Source of the DNA: an uncultured bacterium
GTDB lineage: Bacteria > Desulfobacterota > Syntrophorhabdia > Syntrophorhabdales > JANXAF01
Length of the DNA: 64,000 bases
Assembly (NCBI GenBank): GCA_938084905.1
Contig: CALKEQ010000011.1
Span: forward strand, 1-64,000
Direction of reading: 5' to 3'
Shown here: piece by piece, positions 1-8,059 of the stretch
Layout: each line of letters opens with the position of its first letter
Numbering within the stretch: position 1 is the stretch's first letter
The notes under the pieces: model-generated
The model's database searches: none
Seen by the model: only the letters and a program-made list of their open reading frames with translations
Told to the model about the DNA's origin: nothing
Program-made: the position numbers and the translations under genes

Positions 1-43
1 CATCCTCTACTTGAAGAGGGTAAAACCGGAGGTACTAGAATGA
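1..43 (+). CDS. C-terminal end of a nickel/cobalt ECF transporter S component (CbiM/NikM), partial
   Basis: Reading from base 2, thirteen codons run to a TGA at 41-43 and encode a tail ending in YLKRVKPEVLE. That resembles the usual basic C-terminus of CbiM/NikM membrane proteins, the substrate-binding part of group I ECF metal transporters. The stop overlaps the ATG of the next gene (ATGA), and the next genes are the L, Q and O parts of the same transporter. The identification rests mostly on this context, since only 13 residues are inside the window. Confidence 0.6.
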   Translation, partial: ILYLKRVKPEVLE

Positions 44-579
44 AAAGACCGTTTTTTGTCCCTTTTCTCTCACTTCTTCTTTTTTTACTCCCTTTTTCCG
101 TCTACGGGCATAAACTTAACACTTACGCCCTAAGGGAAGGGGATAGGGTTTTTGGGGAGTGTTACTTCGCGGATGGATCGCCGTGTAAGAACGCAAAGGT
201 GGAAGTTTACGGAGTTGAGGGTCAGAAGATTCTTGAGGCAAAAACAGATGAGAGGGGAAGATACAGCTTTCACGTTCAAGAAACCCCTATTAAAATTGTT
301 ATATCTGCCGGCGAGGGGCACAGAGTCGAATACTTTCTAAATAAAGGAGGGTCAAAACCGGCTAAAAGGGGAGATTATACGGTAGCAGATGAGGAGAGGC
401 TAAGAAGGATCATGGAGGAGGTAATAGAGTCTAAGATGGAGGGGATAAGGGCGGGGATAATCGATCTGAAAAAGGAGATGGGAAAAATGAACTTAAGGGA
501 CATAATCGGCGGAATAGGATATATTTTTGGTGTCTGGGGTATAATAACACTTCTTTTGAGACGGAAAAATGCATCTTGA
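40..579 (+). CDS. nikL: NikL-like periplasmic/membrane-anchored accessory protein of a nickel ECF transporter
   Basis: The 179-aa protein has a signal peptide (about residues 1-23, ending near VYG/HKLN), a small beta-rich carboxypeptidase-regulatory-like domain (about 35-95, with DERGRYSF), a charged helical region and a C-terminal membrane helix (about 153-172) followed by RRK. NikKMLQO-type nickel importers carry an extra gene, nikL, between the S component (M) and the T component (Q), which is where this gene sits. A histidine directly after the predicted cleavage site could bind metal; this is inference. It overlaps the preceding stop by 4 bp and the next gene by 11 bp. Cobalt rather than nickel as substrate cannot be excluded. 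Confidence 0.65.
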   Translation: MKRPFFVPFLSLLLFLLPFSVYGHKLNTYALREGDRVFGECYFADGSPCKNAKVEVYGVEGQKILEAKTDERGRYSFHVQETPIKIVISAGEGHRVEYFLNKGGSKPAKRGDYTVADEERLRRIMEEVIESKMEGIRAGIIDLKKEMGKMNLRDIIGGIGYIFGVWGIITLLLRRKNAS

Positions 580-1300
580 GGTCTTCTCTGAAGGTAACAG
601 TTTCTTGCATAGGGCCGATCCGAGGGTAAAATTACTCCTTTTTTGCTTCTTCAGCGTCTTATGTTCCACATCTCAGGGAGTAAAATCCCCCCTTTTGTTT
701 CTCTCCTATTCGTTATTCCTCTTACTCATTTCCAAGTTGAAAATTAAACTCGTATTAACAAGGCTTATTGCGGCAAATGTCTTTATTTTCCTCCTGTGGA
801 TTTTCCTTCCCCTAAATTACAGGTCCAGTTTTTCATCCCATCCTTACTGGGAAGGCTTAATTTATCCGCTGTCTATAACTCTCAAATGTAATGCCATTCT
901 TTTAGCGACTATAACACTTCTTTCCACGTCTTCCATATTTTCCCTTGCCCATGCGATGCGCCACCTAAAGGTACCTGCCAAGTTTGTTACCATCTTTTTC
1001 CTTTTTTACCGTTATATAACCGTAATTCATGAGGAATACGAAAAAATACGGAGGGCAGCCATCTTAAGGGGTTTTGTGCCTAAAACGAATATTCACACTT
1101 ACAGAACTTACGCCTACATGATAGGAGGGCTCCTTCTCAAAAGTCTGGACAGGGCAGAAGATATTTACAGGTCCATACTCTGCAGAGGCTTCAAAGGCGA
1201 GTTCCCCCTTCTTTTCCATTTTCGGTTAGATGGTAAAGATGTAGTATTCGGGCTAGTTTCAGCAGCAATACTCTCCATTATAAGGGGGATCTGGACTTGA
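569..1300 (+). CDS. cbiQ: ECF transporter T component, CbiQ/NikQ family
   Basis: This 243-aa integral membrane protein is the energy-coupling subunit that links the metal-binding S component to the ATPase. It opens with the family pattern HRADPRVKL after a short leader, followed by several hydrophobic segments. Near residues 165-170 and 205-210 are the paired cytoplasmic coupling motifs of T components, here AILRGF and ILCRGF. Length is normal for CbiQ. Its start lies 11 bp inside the NikL-like gene and its stop overlaps the ATPase start by 4 bp, so the genes are co-transcribed and probably translationally coupled. Confidence 0.9.
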   Translation: MHLEVFSEGNSFLHRADPRVKLLLFCFFSVLCSTSQGVKSPLLFLSYSLFLLLISKLKIKLVLTRLIAANVFIFLLWIFLPLNYRSSFSSHPYWEGLIYPLSITLKCNAILLATITLLSTSSIFSLAHAMRHLKVPAKFVTIFFLFYRYITVIHEEYEKIRRAAILRGFVPKTNIHTYRTYAYMIGGLLLKSLDRAEDIYRSILCRGFKGEFPLLFHFRLDGKDVVFGLVSAAILSIIRGIWT

Positions 1301-1944
1301 ATGGTCCGATAATAAGGCTCACGAATGTGGTATTTAGCTATGGCCGAAGGCCAGTTCTTGAGGATTTAAGCCTTGAGATCTACGAAGGCGAAAGAGTAGG
1401 GCTTTACGGCCCTAATGGATCGGGAAAGACAACCCTCCTCTACATTATAATGGGGCTTCTTAAACCCCAGAAAGGTACCGTGGAAATATTCGGTAAAATA
1501 AGGGAAAAGGAGAAGGATTTTTTAGATGTGAGACAGAAAATTGGACTCCTCTTCCAGGATCCTGATAGTCAACTCTTTTGTCCGACGGTAAGAGAGGATA
1601 TTGCCTTTGGACCCCTCAACCTCGGAAAAACTAGGGATGAGGCAAAAAAAATAGTTAAAAAGACCTGCGAGATTCTAGGATTGAATGGCCTTGAGGACCG
1701 GATAACATCCAGTCTTTCCGGAGGAGAGAAGAGACTTGTCAGTCTGGCCACAATTTTGGCTATGGAACCTGTCTGCTTCCTTCTGGATGAGCCTTCTTCT
1801 GGACTCGATGAAGAATCGACTGATCGACTGGCCAAATATTTGAACAGTTCCAAAAAAACCTGCCTTATAGTTTCGCACGACAGAAATTTCATGGAGAGGT
1901 GTACTGAAAGGATCCTCTTCTTGAAAAACGGGAGAATAGTTTGA
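1297..1944 (+). CDS. cbiO: ECF transporter ATP-binding protein, CbiO/NikO family
   Basis: The 215-aa ABC ATPase powers nickel/cobalt uptake from the cytoplasmic face. Visible motifs in order are Walker A (GPNGSGKTT), the Q-loop (LLFQDPDSQLF, typical of CbiO), the signature LSGGEKRL, Walker B with catalytic Glu (FLLDEPSSGLDE) and the switch histidine (IVSHD). It is short for the family (often 240-280 aa), because the C-terminal extension is nearly absent. It is the last gene of the M-L-Q-O operon; 16 bp separate it from the candidate selenoprotein. Confidence 0.93.
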   Translation: MNGPIIRLTNVVFSYGRRPVLEDLSLEIYEGERVGLYGPNGSGKTTLLYIIMGLLKPQKGTVEIFGKIREKEKDFLDVRQKIGLLFQDPDSQLFCPTVREDIAFGPLNLGKTRDEAKKIVKKTCEILGLNGLEDRITSSLSGGEKRLVSLATILAMEPVCFLLDEPSSGLDEESTDRLAKYLNSSKKTCLIVSHDRNFMERCTERILFLKNGRIV

Positions 1945-1960
1945 AAATGGGAGGTCTTTC

Positions 1961-2293
1961 ATGGAGGAGATAAGAGTAGACTGCTACCTTTTCCCCGGAT
2001 GTCCCTCGGAGGAAGCTTTGAGAAGAAACATAGAGTCTGCACTGAAAACGGAAAAGGTGAAAGGAATTGTGAACTTCCATAGGATCGATGAGGAAAAAGC
2101 CGTAAAGCTTGGACTTTCCGGATCACCCTCCGTTTTTATTGAGGGCGAAGAAATCGAGCCGGCTGAAACAAAAGGATTCACCTGAAGAGTTTTCAAAGAT
2201 GAGTCTGGAGGCTCAAGCAACGTACCGAGTATTGAAACCCTAAGAGCTGCAATCAGGGAGGCCCTAAAAAAGAAGAAGATTGCGGATGTGTAA
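1961..2293 (+). CDS. Candidate selenoprotein: small thioredoxin-fold protein with in-frame TGA (Sec75)
   Basis: The first 74 codons encode a small redox-fold protein (FPGCPS near residue 12, LGLSGSPSVFIEGEEIEP at about 50-67) and then meet TGA at 2183-2185. Translation continues in frame for 35 more codons (RVFKDESGG, NVPSIETLRAAI) to TAA at 2291-2293. As I recall the family, this region reads roughly G-[LFY]-[ST]-C-R-[VL]-Y followed by a Gly-rich turn and a final helix, so the TGA sits exactly on the conserved Cys. A SECIS-like hairpin starts 15 nt after the TGA. A strong Shine-Dalgarno (GGGAGG, 1949-1954) supports the ATG at 1961. Alternatives are a Cys-to-stop mutation or a sequencing error. 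Its place behind a nickel importer hints at metal or redox chemistry, but the function is unknown. Confidence 0.65.
2200..2215 (+). promoter_or_regulatory. Candidate bacterial SECIS hairpin downstream of the in-frame TGA
   Basis: Bases 2200-2205 pair with 2210-2215 (six pairs including one G-U), closing a four-base TGGA loop at 2206-2209. The loop starts 20 nt after the TGA. Known bacterial SECIS elements have a short stem, an apical loop with a G in the first two positions and a UGA-to-loop distance of about 16-37 nt, and all three hold here. Short hairpins are common by chance, so this is supporting evidence only. Confidence 0.45.
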
Positions 2294-2530
2294 TTTTGTG
2301 CCAGAAAAGCCCCATACGGAGACTCTGAACTGAGAAAAAAGGCGTTATTGCAGTTTTTCATGAAATTTCTCTAGGGAACTAGAGGCAACTTTATGTAAGA
2401 GGGCGAGCCAAAAAGAGAGGCTCAGAAACGGCTTTTTTTAAAGTGGCTCTTTATTTTGTGACCTTCCTTGTGACTTGTCCTGATTTGGTTTTAGCCCGCT
2501 AAATTGAAAAAAACCAAAAATTCTCGTAAT
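2294..2530 (+). other. Non-coding gap upstream of thrC with hairpins
   Basis: No convincing ORF lies in this stretch. Bases 2369-2374 and 2379-2384 form a perfect six-pair hairpin with a GGAA loop. GAGCC at 2405-2409 can pair with GGCTC at 2419-2423, or (with one extra pair) with TGGCTC at 2444-2449, which is followed by a T-rich run (2450-2457). The latter looks like a terminator or attenuator with an alternative fold. I see no clear sigma-70 promoter for thrC. Confidence 0.35.
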
Positions 2531-3994
2531 ATGTATCCCATGGCCATAGAGTACTACAGCACCAACAATTATGAAGAGAGGGTCAATTTTGAAACGGCCC
2601 TTCTAAATGGGATTGCTTCAAATTACGGACTTTACATGTTTTCAGAGAAATCTATCCCCGTTCTGAACTATGAGACTATTTTAAAAATGAGGGGGATGTC
2701 ATACGCTCAAGTTGCTTTTGAGGTATTAAAGCCTTTTCTTGTGAATGAGATCCCCGAGAGGATTCTGAAAGATTTGCTTGAGGCTGCATATGATGAAAAG
2801 GAGATAAAAACACGCGTAGAGCACGCAACCGGAAGGACTTATATAATGTGGCTTTCAGGTGGACCTACTCATTCCTTCAAGGATTACGCAGCAAGGTTCT
2901 ATGCGAGAGCACTTGAATTTTTCTTAAAAAGAAGAAGGGAAAAAAAGATAGTCATCGTTGCTACAAGTGGCGACACAGGAGGAGCTGTTGCACACGCCCT
3001 TTACGGACTTGAGAACATAAGATGCGTTGTCTTCTATCCAAAAAGATTTATCACAGAGGAGCAGAGAAGGCAGATGACGACGCTTAAGGGAAACGTTTAT
3101 GCCTTCGAGGTGAATGGAGACTTCGATATCTGTCAGGCTTTGGCAAAGGAAATCCTTTCTGACAAATCCTACGCTCAGGAGGTATTTGGGGATCCTTTCA
3201 TTTTCACCTCCGCCAATTCCATAAGCATAGGGAGGCTTCTACCGCAGGCAGTTTACCCTTTTTTCGGTTACTCAAGAATCGAAGATGATGGTCTCGGTTT
3301 TATAGCCTCAGTTCCATCGGGAAATTTCGGCAATATGATGGGGACAGTAATAGCCAAGAGGATGGGGCTTCCTGTAAGGAAAATCTTATGCGCTTTAAAC
3401 GAAAATAGGGAATTCCTCGATTTTTTAAAGGAGGGCAGATACATCGTAAAACCGACTGTAAGGTCTCCGTCTTCGGCTATGAACGTTTCCCATCCGAGTA
3501 ATCTTGCGAGACTTTTTGACCTGTATGGAGGCCACATCTATGATGAAAGGGATCCTGAGACAGGGGAGATAAAAAGGAGGGGTGTTATTGACAGGATGCC
3601 CGATATGGAAAGGCTAAGGATGGATGTGGAAGCCATAAGCATTTCAAATGAGGAACATTATAAGACAATAAAGGAGGTTTATGAAAAGCTGGGGATACTG
3701 CTCGACCCACACGGAGCAGTTGGATGGAAAGCTCTTGATAAGTACTTAGAGGGGGTCCATGACTTCCCCTCTATCGTTTATGAGACCGCAGACCCAGGAA
3801 AGTTTCCCCAGGTGATAAAGGAAGCCGTTGGCTTTGAACCTCAAATACCGGAAGGGATAAGAATGAGGATGGGTTTGGAGGAAAGGATATTTAAGATAGA
3901 GAGTGAGCCTAACCCCACGTGTAATGGCCTAAAGGTCAGTAAAGAACAGGTCCGAGAGGCAAAGAGGAAGATAAAAGAGGTACTCGAAGAATGA
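2531..3994 (+). CDS. thrC: Threonine synthase (PLP-dependent, long ThrC type)
   Basis: The enzyme converts O-phosphohomoserine to threonine, the last step of the pathway. Family landmarks are YYSTN near the N-terminus, GPTHSFKDYAARF containing the PLP lysine (about residue 117), TSGDTGGAV for phosphate binding, and an SIGRLLPQ stretch. The length of about 487 aa matches the long E. coli/yeast class. Open frame extends back to a TTG at 2504, but the family normally starts near the YYSTN motif, so I favour ATG 2531 or 2540; none of the three has a good Shine-Dalgarno. The stop overlaps the next gene's ATG by 4 bp. Confidence 0.92.
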   Translation: MYPMAIEYYSTNNYEERVNFETALLNGIASNYGLYMFSEKSIPVLNYETILKMRGMSYAQVAFEVLKPFLVNEIPERILKDLLEAAYDEKEIKTRVEHATGRTYIMWLSGGPTHSFKDYAARFYARALEFFLKRRREKKIVIVATSGDTGGAVAHALYGLENIRCVVFYPKRFITEEQRRQMTTLKGNVYAFEVNGDFDICQALAKEILSDKSYAQEVFGDPFIFTSANSISIGRLLPQAVYPFFGYSRIEDDGLGFIASVPSGNFGNMMGTVIAKRMGLPVRKILCALNENREFLDFLKEGRYIVKPTVRSPSSAMNVSHPSNLARLFDLYGGHIYDERDPETGEIKRRGVIDRMPDMERLRMDVEAISISNEEHYKTIKEVYEKLGILLDPHGAVGWKALDKYLEGVHDFPSIVYETADPGKFPQVIKEAVGFEPQIPEGIRMRMGLEERIFKIESEPNPTCNGLKVSKEQVREAKRKIKEVLEE

Positions 3995-4872
3995 AAAGGA
4001 GCACCATTTCCATCTTTTTGTTTTTTCTTCTCCTTTTCCCATTTTCCCTTTACGGAAATCTGAGAATAGTGGCCAGTATTTTTCCCTTATACGATTTTAC
4101 AAGGGAGATTGTGAGGGATAAAGGTGAGGTTCACCTCCTTATAAGACCAGGTACGGATTATCACCACTTTGATCCTTCGCCAAATGATATACTCAAGGTG
4201 AAAGGTGCCTCTTTCTTTGTCTACAGCGGAAAGGAGTTGGAGCCATGGGCAGGAAAGATCCTTCGAGCGCTAAAAGGGGAGAAGGTACACGTTATAGATG
4301 TGAGTTCTGGGCTAAAATTGGAAACCTTAAATGGTAACGTTAAGGACCCGCATATCTGGCTCGATTTTTCCTTCGTGGAAAGAATAGTCGACACAATAGC
4401 TAAAGATCTATCGGAAAAGGACCCAAAGAATGGAGAGTTTTACATGAGGAACAGCACGGAGTACAAAGAGAGAGTAAGATCGCTTGATAAAAAATACTCT
4501 GAGGTTCTCTCCACGTGTAGGATAAGAACCATCGTACATGCGGGCCATTACTCGTTTGGTTATCTTGCGAAAAGATACAATCTCCAATACGTCTCTGCCT
4601 ATCCTGTAACCATGGAATCCGAACCTAAGCCCAGTCAAATAGCGAAGATGAAAGAGACCATAATTAAGAACCGCGCTAAATACGTTTTCTACGAAGAGGT
4701 GGTGAGCCCAAAAGTTGCAAAGATACTTGCTCGGGAACTTAAAATAGGGATCCTCCGGCTCAACCCTGCGGGAAATGTCTCAAAAAAGGACTTTAAAGAA
4801 GGGGTCACATTTTTGAGGATAATGGAAGAGAACCTTAAAAATCTGAAAAGGGGTCTTGAGTGTCAAGAGTAG
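3991..4872 (+). CDS. znuA: Periplasmic zinc/manganese-type ABC substrate-binding protein (ZnuA family)
   Basis: This 293-aa cluster A-I binding protein captures a divalent metal for the ZnuBC importer. It has a signal peptide (about 1-22), the IVASIFPLYDF opening, a first ligand region YHHFDPSP, DPHIWLDF, VHAGHYSFGY and a final acidic region (FYEEVVSPK), which are the usual His/His/His/acidic positions. The long His-rich loop typical of many zinc-specific ZnuA proteins is absent, so manganese or another metal is possible. It overlaps thrC by 4 bp, and the ATPase start lies 13 bp inside its end. Confidence 0.85.
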   Translation: MKRSTISIFLFFLLLFPFSLYGNLRIVASIFPLYDFTREIVRDKGEVHLLIRPGTDYHHFDPSPNDILKVKGASFFVYSGKELEPWAGKILRALKGEKVHVIDVSSGLKLETLNGNVKDPHIWLDFSFVERIVDTIAKDLSEKDPKNGEFYMRNSTEYKERVRSLDKKYSEVLSTCRIRTIVHAGHYSFGYLAKRYNLQYVSAYPVTMESEPKPSQIAKMKETIIKNRAKYVFYEEVVSPKVAKILARELKIGILRLNPAGNVSKKDFKEGVTFLRIMEENLKNLKRGLECQE

Positions 4873-5624
4873 TAGTGGTAAAGGATGTGGATTTTCGCTA
4901 TAACTACGAGAAGATTCTTTCTGGGGTGAGTTTTGAAATTGTAAGTGGTGACTACTTGGGAATAGTTGGACCTAATGGTTCGGGAAAGACAACCCTCCTA
5001 AAACTTGTAGTTGGCTCTCTCAAACCCACCAAAGGCAAGATCGAAATCTTCGGAGAAAGTCCGGAGGAGATGAAAAAGAAGGAGCTCATTGGATACCTTC
5101 CCCAGGTGATGCCGGGAAAGAGCTTCAATTTTCCTGCAACTGTAATGGAGGTTGTTTTGATGGGTCTTATTTCGAAGAAAAGGTTCCCTAAAAGGATCAC
5201 AAAAGAAGACGTAGAGAAGGCTGAAAGGATAATGGAAATGATGAAAATACTTGACCTAAGAAGAAAATTTGTTGGGGAACTATCGGGTGGTGAAAGGCAA
5301 AAGGTCTTTTTGTCTAGAGCGCTTGTTCACGAACCTAAGCTACTCATCCTTGATGAGCCTGTGGCAGCGCTAGATCCGGAAAGCAGGGAGGATTTTTACC
5401 GAATTATGGAGAGGCTTAACAGAGATATGGGCATTACGATAATGATGGCTACCCACGATACTGGAGAAATAGGAAACTACGCAACAAAGCTTCTATACCT
5501 CGATAGAAGGGTTGTGTTTTTTGGAAGTTTCGACAGTTTCTGCCAGTCAGAGGAGATGACCAGGTACTTTGGTGAATATTCCCAGCACATAATTTGCCAC
5601 AGGCATGACAGGAAGAAATGGTAG
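4860..5624 (+). CDS. znuC: Zinc/manganese ABC transporter ATP-binding protein (ZnuC family)
   Basis: The 254-aa ATPase energises metal uptake. It shows Walker A (GPNGSGKTTLL), the Q-loop region (IGYLPQ), signature (ELSGGERQKVFLSRAL), Walker B (LLILDEPVAALD) and the switch His (ATHD). The GTG start at 4860 lies inside the end of the binding-protein gene and the stop overlaps the permease gene by 7 bp, giving a tight binding protein-ATPase-permease operon. It is unrelated to the CbiO ATPase upstream except for the shared ABC fold. Confidence 0.9.
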   Translation: MSRVVVVKDVDFRYNYEKILSGVSFEIVSGDYLGIVGPNGSGKTTLLKLVVGSLKPTKGKIEIFGESPEEMKKKELIGYLPQVMPGKSFNFPATVMEVVLMGLISKKRFPKRITKEDVEKAERIMEMMKILDLRRKFVGELSGGERQKVFLSRALVHEPKLLILDEPVAALDPESREDFYRIMERLNRDMGITIMMATHDTGEIGNYATKLLYLDRRVVFFGSFDSFCQSEEMTRYFGEYSQHIICHRHDRKKW

Positions 5625-6421
5625 AATTCCTTAAGGAACCCTTTGTATTAAGGGCCATTGTCTGTGGGCTTATACTTGCAATCCTTCTTTCAGGACTTGG
5701 ACTTTTTTTAGTTCTCAGAAGGCTATCTTTGATAGGAGATGGGCTCGCACATGTTAGCTTTGGAGGTGTATCTCTGGGAGTCCTTCTTAATGGATCACCG
5801 TTTTATGTGGCCATACCGGTTTGTGTTCTCGCCTCAATAGGCATACTTAAGATAATAAAGATAGCGAGGATACATACAGATGCGGCTTTAGGGATCGTTT
5901 CTTCCTTAGGGATCGCTTCAGGTGTGATTCTTTCGACAATTGGAGGCGGTTTTAATGTGGAGGTTTTCAATTATCTTTTCGGTAGCATCCTCTCTGTGAC
6001 ATATGAAGACGTTGTTGCATCTTTTATTTTTACTTGCCTCTTTCTTTCTTATGTTTTTCTCTTTTACGGAGAGCTTGTCTCCACAACTTTCGACGAAGAA
6101 CTCGCCTTCGTTGAGGGGGTTAACACTGAAAGGATAAACACGGTACTTGCGGTATTTACCGCTGTTACTGTGGTCATGGGTATGAAAATCGTAGGGCTCC
6201 TTTTGGTTACCTCTTTGCTCATCATTCCACCTGTCACATCTTTACAGTTTTCAAAGGAATTTAAAACCACATTTTTTCTCTCTATCTTCTTTGGTGTTGT
6301 GTCAGTTGTTCTTGGAATCGCTCTTTCCCTTTTGTTTGATGTACCTGCTGGATCTTCAATTGTGCTCGTAAACCTTTGTGCACTCCTTTTAGCAATTGCG
6401 ATCTCGAGAAAAAACTGTTGA
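5618..6421 (+). CDS. znuB: Zinc/manganese ABC transporter permease (ZnuB family)
   Basis: The 267-aa integral membrane protein forms the transport channel. It has about eight hydrophobic segments and family sequences such as LRRLSLIGDGLAHVSFGGV near the N-terminus, YLFGSIL mid-protein and KIVGLLLVTSLLIIPP in the C-terminal half. Length is typical for the ABC-3 family. It is the last gene of the metal importer; a 65-bp gap follows before the YeiH-family gene. Confidence 0.9.
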   Translation: MVEFLKEPFVLRAIVCGLILAILLSGLGLFLVLRRLSLIGDGLAHVSFGGVSLGVLLNGSPFYVAIPVCVLASIGILKIIKIARIHTDAALGIVSSLGIASGVILSTIGGGFNVEVFNYLFGSILSVTYEDVVASFIFTCLFLSYVFLFYGELVSTTFDEELAFVEGVNTERINTVLAVFTAVTVVMGMKIVGLLLVTSLLIIPPVTSLQFSKEFKTTFFLSIFFGVVSVVLGIALSLLFDVPAGSSIVLVNLCALLLAIAISRKNC

Positions 6422-6486
6422 CAAGGGGGAAAAATTGAAAAAGAATTAGAGAGAAGTAAAAAACTCTGAGATGGAGGGGGCAAGAG

Positions 6487-8019
6487 ATGGCGCAGAAAAA
6501 CGGAATTGACTGGTCATCCTTATGGAAGAAGGATGACTGGATGTCTGTCTGGATAGGATTTCTTATTCTCATAGTTTTCATAGCCGGTGTCAAATTCAAA
6601 ATGCCTACTTGGAAATGGATGACTGATGCGGCCTTTTTTGAAAAGGCAAAGGGTTCTATTGCAAAAATTGAAGAACTGGCGAGAAATGCCGAAGCAAAGG
6701 GAGAAGGGCAAATAAAGGATGCAGCTTTGGCTCTTAAGGCGGCAATTGATGCGAAGGACAGAAAGGCAATAGGCGATGTAGCGGGTAAGCTTCTTGCTGC
6801 ATCCAAAGAGGCGAAGGACAAGGACATAAAAAAGAGTGCGGAGAAATTGGGCAAGGATCTAAAAGACGCATCTGGCCAGCTCATAGGTAAGGTTCTTTCT
6901 GGAGAGAATCTTTTGCAGATGCTTTACCTTCTCATCATCCTTTGGATACTTGGTACTATAGGTGTTGCCATAATGGGACAGCCTGTTGGAAAGTTCATAG
7001 CCGGGTTTCCCGCCGTCTATATTCTTGGGGCTCTCTCCTTTATAATTGGTAATAACAGCACGATATCTTACTATGGTCTTGAGGTGGTTTTTTGGGCCCT
7101 AATTTTAGGGCTGATTGTAAGTAACATCTTTCGAGTACCCGATTTCATAAGAGCAGCTGTAAAGACGGAGTATTTTATAAAAATAGGACTCGTTCTTCTA
7201 GGCGCTGAGGTTCTCTTTACCACAATTGCAAAGGTCGGTGCGTACGGAATGATTCAGTCTGTTTTGGTAATAGTTGCGGTTTTTTACGTCTGCTTTTGGA
7301 TTGCAAAGAGACTTGGACTTGATGACGAATTTGCTGCTATTCTCGGGACTGCTGTTTCCATATGCGGTGTTTCGGCGGCAATCGCCGCAGGAGGGGCGGT
7401 AAAAGGGGATCCGAAGAAGGTAAGCCATACCATATCTCTAGTCCTTCTTTGTGCTATCCCAATGCTCATACTTGAGCCTCTTGTTGCAAAGGCAGTTGGT
7501 ATGGCTCCTGCGGTTGCAGGTGCGTGGATAGGCGGAACAATCGACACAACAGGTGCTGTCGTGGCAGCTGGTGCAATAGCAGGAGAGGCTGCAATGGCTG
7601 TTGCAGTAGTCGTTAAGATGGCCCAGAACGTTCTAATAGGCGCAGCAGCTTTCCTTCTCGCAATATGGTTCGTTTTTAAGGGGAGAGAAGTTGGAGAGGC
7701 TCCTCGGGCGGTAGAGATATGGTATAGGTTTCCAAAGTTTGTGGTAGGGTTTATCGTCGCTTCAATAGTATTTTCCTTTTTCATGAGTGAACCTTTCGCA
7801 AAGGCTGTTATATCGCAGACGAGCGGATTTAGGGTATGGTGGTTCACACTGGCTTTTGTTTGCATAGGTCTTGAGACCAATTTTAAGGAACTGGTTGCGA
7901 TGGGTGGAGGAAGACCTGCGGCTGCATTTTTACTCGCGCAGTTGTTCAACGTTTTCTGGACACTGCTTCTTGCCTATCTCCTATTCGGCGGAGTTCTCTT
8001 CCCGCCGCCCAAGATATAA
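6487..8019 (+). CDS. YeiH/UPF0324 family membrane transporter (putative sulfate exporter) with a helical insert
   Basis: The C-terminal 370 residues carry the conserved core of the YeiH family (Pfam Cons_hypoth698): FPAVYILGALSFIIGNN, IKIGLVLLGAEVLF, GTAVSICGVSAAIAA and the GTIDTTGAVVAAG loop, with about ten membrane helices. Members are annotated as putative sulfate exporters, but the substrate is weakly supported. At 510 aa it is longer than the roughly 340-aa E. coli type. After a first membrane helix (about 20-38) comes a soluble, Ala/Lys/Glu-rich helical stretch (about 48-135) before the core. A Shine-Dalgarno (GGAGGGGGC) precedes ATG 6487, and a terminator follows the gene. Confidence 0.85.
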   Translation: MAQKNGIDWSSLWKKDDWMSVWIGFLILIVFIAGVKFKMPTWKWMTDAAFFEKAKGSIAKIEELARNAEAKGEGQIKDAALALKAAIDAKDRKAIGDVAGKLLAASKEAKDKDIKKSAEKLGKDLKDASGQLIGKVLSGENLLQMLYLLIILWILGTIGVAIMGQPVGKFIAGFPAVYILGALSFIIGNNSTISYYGLEVVFWALILGLIVSNIFRVPDFIRAAVKTEYFIKIGLVLLGAEVLFTTIAKVGAYGMIQSVLVIVAVFYVCFWIAKRLGLDDEFAAILGTAVSICGVSAAIAAGGAVKGDPKKVSHTISLVLLCAIPMLILEPLVAKAVGMAPAVAGAWIGGTIDTTGAVVAAGAIAGEAAMAVAVVVKMAQNVLIGAAAFLLAIWFVFKGREVGEAPRAVEIWYRFPKFVVGFIVASIVFSFFMSEPFAKAVISQTSGFRVWWFTLAFVCIGLETNFKELVAMGGGRPAAAFLLAQLFNVFWTLLLAYLLFGGVLFPPPKI

Positions 8020-8022
8020 TAA

Positions 8023-8049
8023 TGGGGGCTTAAAGCCCCCAATTATTTT
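8023..8049 (+). terminator. Intrinsic terminator after the YeiH-family gene
   Basis: Bases 8023-8030 pair with 8034-8041 in an eight-pair, GC-rich stem (GGGGGCT/AGCCCCC) with a three-base loop. A T-rich tail follows (8043-8049). It begins four bases after the stop codon, so transcription of the upstream gene probably ends here. Confidence 0.75.
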
Positions 8050-8059
8050 CTGAAGATCA

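Noticed and set aside
2294..2503. Possible threonine leader peptide before thrC
   Set aside because: The only short ORF with Thr codons (GTG start, two Thr in eleven codons) lacks a ribosome-binding site and is not placed against a terminator, so a Thr attenuator was not called.
3910..3925. Other CACGTG words as parS copies (here and near 4515, 23797 and 50604)
   Set aside because: Only the central six bases match; the flanking TGTTT/AAACA arms are absent.
6282..6884. 200-aa minus-strand ORF
   Set aside because: It overlaps the end of znuB and the start of the YeiH-family gene in antisense, with Ala/Ser/Phe repeats that mirror the Lys/Ala-rich insert.
7284..7949. 221-aa ORF on the minus strand
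   Set aside because: It lies wholly inside the YeiH-family gene, has a low-complexity Ala/Thr/Ile composition and no family motifs, and is a codon-pattern shadow of the real gene.
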